From Porphyra umbilicalis (taxonomy: Eukaryota > Rhodophyta > Bangiophyceae > Bangiales > Bangiaceae), in NCBI GenBank assembly GCA_002049455.2, contig KV919170.1:1-57069 (forward strand): 57,069 bases of DNA, written 5' to 3'. Shown here piece after piece: positions 9,400 to 18,142 of this stretch. A program made the position numbers and the translations under genes. The notes beneath the pieces are model-generated. The model searched no databases. It was given only the letters and a program-made list of their open reading frames with translations, and was not told where the DNA came from. Position 1 is the first letter of the stretch; the number at the start of each line of letters is the position of its first letter.

Positions 9400-12150
9400 G
9401 GATGGGGATGCCGTGGGGAGGGCGGGGCCGGCCGCGGACGGCGGCGCTGGCGGGGGGGTTTGGTGGGACAGGTCGGTGAGGATAGTGGGTGCGGCGGGCC
9501 ACGGCAGCGGGGGGCGCAGCGCGGGCACCCTCTGCGGCAAAGGGGGTTGCGAGGGACGGTAGCGGGGGTGACGGGCCTGCGGAGGACGGCGGCGGGAGCT
9601 GTGGGGCCGCGGGAAACAGACGACGGTGAGGGCGGCGGCGGGCGCCGCGGCCGACGGCGGCTGGGGTGGAGAGGGCCCCTGCGGCGAGGGCGGCGGCCTA
9701 ACCTGGCGGGCGTGCCGTTGGCGGCGGGCGGGGTGGCGGAGGACGGCGGCGGAGGCGGCGGCGGGTCGTGGGGCGACAGCGGCGGCGGCGGCTTGGGGGG
9801 CGCCGGCCGATGGCGGTGGGCTGGCGTGGTGAGCTGCGGCGGTTGCTGGTGGCGGCTGATATGGAGGCGGTGGGAAAAGGGGGGGGGGGTGCGGCACAAG
9901 GTGGAGTCGGCGGGGCCGGCAAGGGCGGCGGCGGGCGACGTCAAGGGCTGTGGCGGCGAGGGTGGTGGCCGGCGACGGCGGCCGAGGCCGCAGAGGCGGG
10001 GGCGGCTGCCTGCGGTGGCGGCGGGGGCGACGGGGGTGGCGGTACGCAGTGGCGGTGGAGGCGGCGACGGCGTCGGCGGCAGTAAGCGTCGGCGGGTGGG
10101 GCGGCGACGGCAGGGGCGGCTGACGGTGGCAACGTGGGGCGCGGACGGCGCCGGCGTGGACAAGCGCGTCGTCGCGGGCTTCTGTCGGCTGGGGCAGCGA
10201 CGGCGGGGGCGGCTGTCAGCGGTGGCGGGCGCGGCGGCGACGGCCTGGGCGGCGGTGGGGCGGCGGCAGGCGACGGCAGTTCGGGCGGCGGCGACTGGGG
10301 GGGCGGGGGCCGCCGTGGCGGAGGTGGCGGTGGTGTCCGCCGTCGGCGGCGACGGCGGCGGTGGTGGGACCGGCCGACGCCGGTGGCGGTGGCGGGGGCG
10401 CGGGGGAAGCAGCGGCGGCTCTCAGCGATGGCGGTGGCGGTGGTGGAGAGGGCGGGGGCGGCGATCGGCCGCGGCGGCTGCCAGGGCGCGGGCGGGGTCG
10501 GCGGTCAAAAGCGCCAATGGCGGCGGGGGCCGCGGTAGTCGGCGGGTGCGGGGCGGGAGCCGGCGGTCGGCAGCGGCTGTGGCGGTGGCGGTCGGTGTCC
10601 GTGGCACGTCAGGGGGCGTGGGAGGGGAGGGCGATCGGCCGGGTCGGCGGCGAGAGCGGCTGCGGAGCGTGCATCGGTCGGCGGCTGCAGCCGGCGGGGG
10701 CGGACGGCAACGACGGCGACTGGGTCGGACGGCGACGACGGGGACGGGGGCGGGGGAGAAGTTGGGGGTCGACTGGGCCAACGGTCGGCGAGAGTGGTGG
10801 CGGCGGAAGTCGGCGGCGGCGGGGTGGGCGGCGACAGCGGGGGCGGAGGTCGGAGCCGGCGGCGGGGAGGGCGAGCGGCGACGGTCGGGACGGAGGCGTC
10901 GGCGGTCGGCGGCGGCGGGGGCGGCGGCGGGCGCGGCGATGGTGGGGGCGGCCGTCGCCGACCGCGGGCACTGCGGCGGTGGCGCGGAAGGCGGTCGGCT
11001 GAAGCGGCGGTCGGCGGGGGCGGCGGCGGCGGTGGTCGGCGGCGGCAGGGGATGAAGCGACGGCGGGGGCAGCGTTGGGGGCGGCAGTGGGGGCGGCAGT
11101 GGGGGGGCCAGCTGAAGACGCCGGCGCCGGTCGCGGCGGCGCCGGCGGTCGACAGCGGCGGGGGGGGGACGGCGGCGGCGGGAGGGGCGGCGGCAGCAGG
11201 CGGAATGGGCAAGGGAGGCGGCGGCGGCCGACGATGGCGGCGGCATCGGGTTTAGCGGGGGCGGTGGCCGCAGATACCCGCGGTGGTGGCCGAAGGTGAC
11301 GGGGGCGGCGAGGGAGGGGCGGGCGGTGGCTGGCGGCGGCGGCGGTGAGGGCGGCGGCGGTGGCGGCTGCGGACGACGGCGGCGAGGGGGGGCGGCGACA
11401 GCGGGGAGAGCGGTCGGACGCGATTGCGCTGGGGGCGGGAACGGCGGGGCCGGCTGTCGGAGGTGGCGGCGGGGGGGGCGAGCGGCGACGGTCAGGACGT
11501 GGGCGGCGGCGGTCGACGGCGGTGGCGAAGGCGGCGACAGCGGGGGCGGCCGTCGTTAACGGCGGGGACCGGGGCGGCGGGCCAGCGGCAGACGGCGCCG
11601 GCGGCCGACAGTGGCGGGGGCAGGGACGCCGTCGGCGGGAGGAGCGGCGACAGTAGGCGGCATGGGCAGAGGAGGCGGGGGCGGCCGATAACGGCGACGG
11701 CAGCCGGGTCACCTGAGGCGGCGGCGGCGGACACCGGCAGTGGCGGCCGACGGCGGTGGGGACGGCGGGGGAGGGGCGGCCGGCGCCTGGCGGCGGCGGC
11801 GGTGAGGGCTGCGGTGGTGGCGGCCGCGGACGGCGGCGGGGGAGCGGGAGGCGGAGGCCGACGTCGGCGGTGGAGAGGCGGGCGGCGGTCTCGGGGGCGG
11901 CGGGGCCGGCGGCGACCGTCAGCCGCGAGGGCGGTGGCAGCCGGGGGGGGCGCGGCCGACGGCGGTGGGGGCGGCCAGGACGGCCGGGGTTGCGGTGGGT
12001 GGGGTGGGGGCGGCGACCGTCGGCGTGCGGGGGTCGCTGGTGCTGTGCCGGCGGTGGTCAGGGCGGCCGTGGGCACTGTCGTGGGCCACCGCCACTGCCG
12101 TGCGGTGCGGGAGGGGGGGGGAGGGCACGCACCGGCGCTGGCCACGGCCG
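9400..12150. repeat. imperfect CGG/GGC array inside the 5-kb transposon
   Basis: About 2.7 kb of ggcggc-type sequence with gac/gtc interruptions. It is open in several frames on both strands (up to 531 codons) but has Gly/Arg/Ala or Pro/Arg composition only. No protein is called. It accounts for more than half of the transposon's length. Confidence 0.8.
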
Positions 12151-12547
12151 CCACGCGGGCACGCGTGGCGGCATGAGCAGCCGCGTCGCTGCCTGAAGAG
12201 GGCCTGACGCGGGGCCGCTCGGCGCAGCCCCGCCTCGTGTGCCCCCTCATCAGCGCCGATCCTCTTGTTTGCCCAGTGTCAGTGTCAACGCGCCGCGTGT
12301 CTGATGGGCCCGAAACACCGTTCGGCCACGCGCCACCGCATGATTGATACGTGACACGCTTCAACGATCGGGATCATTGGGCCGAGCTGACAGGCAGCCG
12401 CTCAGTTCCGAGAGGTACCATACTTCATCCGTGGGTAGCTGTCGAAACAAAAGTATGATACATCGGACAATCTGAGGCCAATATGAAGTGCCACTTGTCA
12501 CTCATTTAACCCCGTGAAACCGCGATGGACCAATCAGAGCACAGAAC

Positions 12548-12618
12548 CCGTTGGCCCCAGGGCCAACGAGTTGCCAACGGAGGCTCCGTTGGCAACTCGT
12601 TGGCCCTGGGGCCAACGG
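12548..12618. repeat. 71-bp perfect palindrome built of CCAACG/CGTTGG motifs
   Basis: 35-base arms (12548-12582 and 12584-12618) are exact reverse complements around a single G at 12583. The arms contain GTTGCCAACGG and GGCCCTGGGGCCAACGG-type blocks that recur singly near both transposon ends (for example about 7884-7915, 7985-8010, 12672-12680, 12771). It can extrude a long cruciform. It lies 150-250 bp inside the right end of the transposon. Confidence 0.9.
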
Positions 12619-12770
12619 CTCCGACCCCGAATCGGACGCAAGTACATTCGCGTTTTAACTCGCTTGACCTCCGTTGGCAACGCCGCGTGCACGTTCGACA
12701 TTGTTACCCGCCCCGAGAACTGGCCAACGGCGAATTTGAGACACGTTTCTGCAACGTGTGCCCAATATGG

Positions 12771-12798
12771 CGTTGGCCCGACATTGGTGGGAATGCTC
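12771..12798 (-). repeat. right terminal inverted repeat of the 5-kb transposon
   Basis: Exact reverse complement of 7806-7833, followed by the duplicated TTA at 12799-12801. Confidence 0.9.
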
Positions 12799-12841
12799 TT
12801 ACAGCGGCGGCGTTGAGCATGACGTTCCAACACCTATAGCC

Positions 12842-13060
12842 TGCAAATCGCTGTGTGCGTGTCGGGCCGGGCGCAACTCGAGATCCTGTCCGACCCGCCC
12901 CCCCCCCCTCCAGAGGCTCTGAAGAAGTTTCGGGCGGCCTGCCACCTCCAAATATCTGTGTGCGTGGGGCCAGGCCGCCCACACGATCTCGCTCAGCCCC
13001 CCTCCCCCCCCGCCCTCTGAGGCTCTGCAACAGTGTTGGCCGCCCTGCCGCACCCAAGCG
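12842..13060 (+). repeat. two diverged ~110-bp tandem repeats
   Basis: Unit 1 starts near 12843 (AAATCGCTGTGTGCG) and unit 2 near 12951 (AAATATCTGTGTGCG). Both continue through a GGGCC...GATC block, a long C run, GAGGCTCTG and GGCCGCCCTGCC-like ends. Similarity is clear but imperfect. No coding. Confidence 0.65.
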
Positions 13061-13457
13061 ACCACAGGGAGGTGGTGGCACCACCTGAACCATCCATCCT
13101 CCCGCCACCAACAGGTACTTCACAGGCCAGATCGGGGGTCACGAGGCGAGCAAGAGCCTCTCTGTACGCTTTTCAAGGGGACATGTCCGATCCCATCCCA
13201 CGCGGCACACACTGACACCCCGCGATAGAATCCGATCACGCCACACCAACCGACTGCTCCGTCACCCAGCTGCAAACGACAAAAACTGTTGGTCCGCTCT
13301 GGAATGCCGAGGGCGGTCCTCAACGTAAGAAACAGGAGATCCGCGCCATTATTTTTCAAAATTGATCAAGATCCTTCCAGCACACGTTGCACCCTAACCC
13401 GATAAATGTCGATATACATTTAGTTTGACTCTACCAATGAGAATGCAGAACCAATGG
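13061..13457. other. unique spacer, no gene seen
   Basis: Ordinary sequence upstream of the element A LTR. It contains the short inverted repeat AGGTGGTG-G-CACCACCT near 13070 and an AT-richer patch at 13350-13440. No gene supported. Confidence 0.4.
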
Positions 13458-14184
13458 TGTGACGGTCCGGCACATGGCCCCAACACTCGGGAAACCCGAT
13501 TCCCTGGAAATATGTTCCACTATCGCATATTTTAGATTGTTCCGTTGGCGACCCAATTGTGATCACCTCGTGGCTCACCAACCCCAACCGCGATCCAAAT
13601 ACTTTCCTGGGATTCGTAACTCCCCCCAGCGGGCCCCTTCTTAAGGGCCTGATTTTGTGTAAACCCGACTTGGATTATCGACATTGTTACTCCGCGCCCC
13701 TGACCCCGGGGCGCCGCGAGGGTGCCACGTAGCACCCTTCCCCCGCCTCTACTCAAGGCGGTATTTGAAGCTTCGACCACTCTCCGGGTTATGGGCCCAG
13801 TTGGCCCTGAGGGGAGGGTTTTCCGAGGGTTCTTTGAGGTTGTCTGAGGAGGGTTTTCCGAAGGTCCTTTGAGGGTGTCTGAGGAGGGTTTTCCGAGGGT
13901 CCTTTGAGAGAGTCTGAGGAGGGTTTTCAGAGGGTCCGAGGGGAACGGACGGGATAAGAGGGCGAGGCGTGAGTGTCGCCTCGAGGCCTTCGAAGCGGGC
14001 GAGTAAACTTTCGGTCACACAACTTGTGTTTGTCGCTCGGGGCGCCTTCCCCCGGTCGAAACCGTGCGTGTGTGCTCTTTTGGGTTTTCTTCCGGGGCGG
14101 GTATTCCCCGACAGGACTACCCGGCAACACGGTTTGGCTCGCCCTCCCCCCAACTGGGTGGGGTGGGCTGAGCGTGTTGTCACA
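13458..14184 (+). repeat. 5' LTR of element A (left end inferred)
   Basis: The right end is firm: it ends CACA at 14184, two bases before the primer-binding site. The left end is inferred from TGTGAC at 13458, which pairs with GTCACA at the right end as the short terminal inverted repeat. This gives 727 bp. No 3' LTR survives to test it. It contains 35-bp tandem repeats and a copia-like primer-site 14-mer (13787-13800). Confidence 0.55.
13809..13943 (+). repeat. 35-bp tandem repeats, ~4 units, in the element A LTR
   Basis: Units of the form GAGGAGGGTTTTCCGAGGG followed by TCCTTTGAGNGTGTCT, repeated about four times with small changes; the last unit is partial. Such LTR repeats are often enhancer-like, but function here is unknown. 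Confidence 0.8.
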
Positions 14185-14186
14185 TT

Positions 14187-14201
14187 TGGTGGAGCAGCAA
14201 G
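14187..14201 (+). promoter_or_regulatory. primer-binding site of element A
   Basis: TGGTGGAGCAGCAAG follows the LTR end CACA after a TT spacer. Its first 13 bases equal the primer site of element B (56684-56668 on -). It would pair with a tRNA 3' end reading TGCTGCTCCACCA; the tRNA species was not identified. Confidence 0.75.
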
Positions 14202-14346
14202 AAAGGAAGGCAACTCAACCTTCCTCGGGGTGGTTGCGGTACGCCAACCCGCCTCGGGGGGAACCTAGTTGGTCCTCCTCCTCTTGGTGCCTAGCGCTGC
14301 GGGTGGCGTCCCGCAACGCCAGGTTTGGCTGAGTCCGGCCGGGTCG

Positions 14347-16602
14347 ATGGCCGATGGGGGGGGGAATGGATACCCCCCTGGTGTCGAGTTGCCTGGTGTC
14401 GGGGGGGATGGGTCTTCCTTCCCCGGAGGCGGATCGTCGGTTGACGATCGCCACACCAGTGAAGGCACCACGGATGCGGGTGCCCGCGGGCAGCGGACTT
14501 TGTTCCAGCCCTTTCCCCCGGGCCTCGATCCGACTGGGACTCGCCCCCCGGCGGGCGCCCCCTCTGGTAGTACTCACCCCGAGGCGGTCCTGTCGGGTGC
14601 TGGCACTCACTTCGGCGTAGGACAGCTGCCTGACGTTACCACGTGGGGCGGTGGGTCCGTGCCACCACCGGCACGGGAGTCAGCGGGTGGGAGCTCTAGT
14701 CGTGCACACCCATGTTTACAGAGTGCCAAGTGTGCCCCGGTTCTTGAGCACAGCGCCGGAGCCCACGGTATCGGTCCCCCGGCCCTCGGACCCGGTGGGA
14801 GACCCCCTCTTGGTGCTTGAGAGGGGGTGGCGATGCCAGAATCGGCACGGAAGCCTGCAGGCGGGAGCTCCAGTCGTGCTCCCCAAGGATCACGGGGTGC
14901 CAGGGATTGTTCGGGTCTCGAGTGGCCAGACGCCGTTGCCGCAGTCGTTCGGTCTGAAGTTACCCAATCGCTAGTTACGATGTTGAGAGGCTCTTCGCCC
15001 AGGCCCGCTGAGCGGCAGGGCCGAGCCCGACGCTCTTCTCGTCGGCGCCGACGTGACGACTCGTCGTCGTTGTCGACCACTGACGTCGCCCGCTCGGGGG
15101 ACGAGTCAACCGTCGCAGCCCTACTCGGTGCGTTCCGCGCTACCCCCACGCTGTCGACGGTGAGGGAGGGCACTCGATGTATTGACCCGAGGGTCCAACC
15201 GACTCCTGACTCGGCGGGGGATGGGCAAGGCGGGAGAGCGGCGCGAGAGTGTCCCCGGGGGATTGACCCGGGGTTCCTGACGCAACTCTCCTCCGCGACC
15301 GGTCCGGAGGCGGAGGGGTGGCCGACTCAAATTACCCCGACACCCCCAATTCGGGTGGTGCCGCCCAAGATGGTGGTGAACCACCCGTACTACTGGATGA
15401 TGTTCGATTTTGAGACCTACGCGCTAGAAAACAAGTCGGTTGTCTACACGCGGCGCCAGGCTCGTATTTTGGGTGGGCGCAAGAAGGACGTGGCTGAGTC
15501 CTTCGAGGTACACAAAGAGTGAGACGGTACCCCCCCGGCCAAGGTGTTCCAGTTCTTGCGCAAGATCGCTAAGGCCTGTGACGACAACGACGTCTCCGAA
15601 GGCGAAGCCTTCTACATCCTTCAAGACTTTACGAAGGAACCTCTTAATTCAGATGTGATGATGGTTATGCCAACTCGCCGGGCTGGTAACCTCAGCGAGG
15701 TCATTTCCTACCTGGAACTCATTCACTAGATGCTCCGGCATCGCGTCGACGAGTCCTCAGTGACTACTCTAGTCGAGACTCTTCACGTCGCGATCCAACG
15801 GGTCGACAAGGACGAGTTGTCCTTCGCCGAGCGCCTCCGCCGCCTCAACACCGAGTGCGGGTTCGTGTTCGGGGAAGGTGCCATTAAGGGGCGCTTTGTG
15901 GAAGGTGTCCACCGCGCGGCGCGCGCCACTGTGCGCGAGCGGAACACCCCCAGCATGACTATGGCGGAGCTAGCTCGCGTCGCCCAGACTAGGGGCGACG
16001 AACACCGCTGGCTACAACTTGAGCAGCTTAAGAAGCGGACCAAGGAGCGAGAAGCGCTCGCGGAGAAGGCCCGGCTCCGGCGGCAAGCTCGGGTGGCCGC
16101 GCTCCCCCGGGTCACCGGCAGAACACGGAGTTACCAACAGCGGGACGCCCCCGTCCGGGTCGTCGGGGCCGTGGGTGCCCCAACTCCGGGCCCCCGGTAC
16201 GATTTGTCTCGACCAAAGGCGCCGTGCGGCTCGACTGCCGAGGGCGGCGACAACCCACGCTACCAATCCCGACCGAGGGATGAGCCTTCCCAACCCAAAT
16301 CCCGGGCGGGAGAGCACCCGTGCTGACAGTGTGGCAAGTTGGGTCATTGGGCCGAGGTGTGCCACGACTTGGACGCACGCCTACGTGATCGATTGGCCAT
16401 AGCCAGTCGGTGGTCCCCTCTCGGGACGTCCTTTGGCTCCCGTGATTCCCAGCGATTCGGCCGGCGAGTAGCCGTTGCCACTCCCGACGATGAATCAAGC
16501 TCATGCGGCGAGGAGTCGAAGCCGCTTGAGAAAAAGGAACCGCAGACCGAGTCCGAGTGCGGACCCGCCACCTCCTCTGAGTCCGAGGAGGGACTCGACT
16601 AA
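14347..16602 (+). pseudogene. gag of element A (four in-frame stops)
   Basis: The structural polyprotein of the retrotransposon. The first plausible ATG at 14347 (MADGGGNGYPPGV) opens a Gly/Ser/Pro-rich N-terminal part with a duplicated ESA..GGSSSRA motif. It is followed by a helical capsid-like region (YYWMMFDFETYA, FLRKIAKACDDNDVSEGEA, NLSEVISYLELIH, LSFAERLRRLNTECGFVF), a charged region rich in KKRTKEREALAEK, and a zinc knuckle C-x-x-C-GKLG-H-WAEV-C near 16322-16363. TGA at 14818, 15520 and 16324 and TAG at 15727 interrupt the frame, but homology continues in frame 1 across each, so there are no indels. The knuckle's own second residue is one of the TGA codons (CGA or TGG expected). The terminal TAA at 16600 is probably genuine, and pol follows in the -1 frame. 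Confidence 0.75.
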
Positions 16603-17439
16603 CCACCGGTGTTAGGCCCTCCCCGCGGCAACCGGTGGACCCAATCCGGGGCGTGGAAATGATTCCAGTACGCATCCACTCCCGACCCAAGGGGATCCGC
16701 CTTCGGTACGCGCCCCAACCGAAGGGGGCAGGCGGCCGGAATGTGGTTGCCATCCTGACGGGTTCCAACTATCAGGTGGCCAGTCACGTCTGGTTGGACG
16801 CGGGGCGTGAGTCAGCCCTCCGCGTCATTGTCGACAAGGGGTCGTGTGTCTTCCTAGTACGGGAAGCGCTACTCCCCCCGGAGATGAAGGTGGCGCCCTT
16901 AGACGCGGCGACCACCCAGTTTTTTGACGTGGATGGGGGACTCCTTCCCATTACGGGCACCGTGGCTCTTACGGTGCGAGTCGGCACTTACTCAACGCCA
17001 GTCACATGTGTGTTAGTGCGCGGCATTTCGGTCTTCCTACTCCTACGGACCGACTACACTGATGTCCATGTCCCAAACATTTGCGGGCCCCAGGGGTACA
17101 TCCGGTTACTAAACGGGTGAAAGGTCCCCATCCTCCTTCGGGGTAAGACGGTGTGGTATGCCAGGGCGGACCAACCCAGCAAGGCTGGGGCCGCCAGTGA
17201 GGCGAACACCAAGGTGCGCCTGGCACACAAGGTGGTCCTACCCCCGCGGTCCCGGGAATATGTCCCAGTGCAGACGTTATTCCAAGGAAGTGGGGTGATC
17301 ACCCAGCGCCATTGAGTGTATGAGTGCAACCACGTGCATGTTGTAACTAGCACCATGGACTGCACCGGCAGCCATACGTGGTGGGTGGAGGTTACCCATA
17401 CGGGGACAACGAGTGAGCGACTCCCTGTAATACAACGGG

Positions 17440-17833
17440 GCCTCTCATGCGCCAGGGGGCCGCCGTGGGGACGTCGGCGGCGCCGGGGGACGCGGCACCC
17501 GACGATGGGTGGCAACGCCAGCGGCGGTGGTGGCCGACGGGGCGGCGACGCGGGGGCCGGGACGATGGGGCCGTCCCGCTGCCCCGCTCGGGCCACCGGA
17601 GGAGCGTACCTGACCCGCCGCGCCACGGCACGCGGGCCCCGCGGGGGGCCGGGTTGGCGCGCCCGAGAGGGCCCTGGCGCGCCCGAAAGTGCGCGGCAGG
17701 CGACGGCTGACCGGGCGCCACGCGGCGGGTGCAGCGCGTTGCGCGTGGGACGGTTGCTTTCCTTCGTCTGTAATGATCGCCTCGGGGGACTTGACACGCA
17801 CGGAGGGAATTATCTGCATTGGTTGGTGACGGC
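17440..17833. other. GC-rich insertion into pol of element A, left part
   Basis: Homology to pol stops after TSERLPVIQRG (about 17440) and resumes near 18380. This left block is GC-rich with no recognisable gene. The TRIM at 17834-18142 is nested in it, and non-homologous sequence continues to about 18370. Confidence 0.55.
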
Positions 17834-17910
17834 TGTTGAACTAGTGATGTTCAGCTCCCCAGGCCAGTCACACCGGTCATGTGGCGTAGTTGGTTTTTGA
17901 CCTCTTAACA
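17834..17910 (+). repeat. 5' LTR of the TRIM
   Basis: 77 bp, TGTTGAAC...CTCTTAACA, identical at every base to 18066-18142. It includes a TGGCGTAGTTGG string that also fits a pol III A box. Confidence 0.92.
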
Positions 17911-17924
17911 GGTTATGGGCCCAG
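17911..17924 (+). promoter_or_regulatory. TRIM primer-binding site matching initiator tRNA-Met anticodon arm
   Basis: GGTTATGGGCCCAG sits directly against the 5' LTR. Its complement CTGGGCCCATAACC is the conserved anticodon stem-loop of eukaryotic initiator tRNA-Met. Drosophila copia and yeast Ty5 prime from such an internal half-tRNA fragment rather than the tRNA 3' end. Confidence 0.8.
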
Positions 17925-18057
17925 CTCGCGCTGGCTTTAGTTCTGAGAGGTCGCAGGTTCGAGATTCGCCACGGCTGCGCCCCAGGAGGGGGACGGAGGA
18001 ATTTGCAGGAGAGGCAATTCCGAGTCGTGGGTCAGACGAGCCTGGCCCTGAGGAGCC

Positions 18058-18065
18058 GGGGGGAG
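18058..18065 (+). promoter_or_regulatory. TRIM polypurine tract
   Basis: GGGGGGAG directly abuts the 3' LTR and would prime plus-strand synthesis. Confidence 0.75.
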
Positions 18066-18142
18066 TGTTGAACTAGTGATGTTCAGCTCCCCAGGCCAGT
18101 CACACCGGTCATGTGGCGTAGTTGGTTTTTGACCTCTTAACA
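18066..18142 (+). repeat. 3' LTR of the TRIM
   Basis: Identical to 17834-17910 and followed by the duplicated ACGGC. Confidence 0.92.

Larger units (their letters stand above)
7806..12798. mobile_element. 4993-bp non-autonomous PIF/Harbinger-type transposon with 28-bp perfect TIRs and TTA duplication
   Basis: The first 28 bases (7806-7833, beginning GAGCATTCCC) are the exact reverse complement of the last 28 (12771-12798). TTA flanks both sides (7803-7805 and 12799-12801). The undisrupted paralogue at 4593-4595 has a single TTA, confirming insertion with a 3-bp TTA duplication, the hallmark of PIF/Harbinger. Subterminal regions are rich in GCCAACG/CGTTGGC motifs on both strands, plausible transposase-binding sites. 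Inside I see no transposase. Bases 7834-9370 and 12180-12547 are ordinary sequence without a recognisable gene, and 9400-12150 is a CGG-type array. It is therefore an unusually large, cargo-free element that must be mobilised in trans. Confidence 0.85.
17834..18142 (+). mobile_element. complete 309-bp TRIM (terminal-repeat retrotransposon in miniature) with copia-type primer site
   Basis: Two identical 77-bp direct repeats (17834-17910 and 18066-18142) begin TGTTGAACTAG and end CTCTTAACA, giving TG...CA ends with a TGTTRA/TTAACA inverted match. They are flanked by the 5-bp target duplication ACGGC (17829-17833 and 18143-18147). The 155-bp interior starts directly with GGTTATGGGCCCAG and ends with the purine tract GGGGGGAG. 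Nothing is encoded, so it must be copied in trans. Identical LTRs and a perfect target duplication mean recent insertion. Confidence 0.93.

Noticed and set aside
9460..12176. Long open frames up to 531 codons in the 5-kb transposon
   Set aside because: Gly/Arg/Ala-only product of a CGG array; overlapping open frames on both strands.
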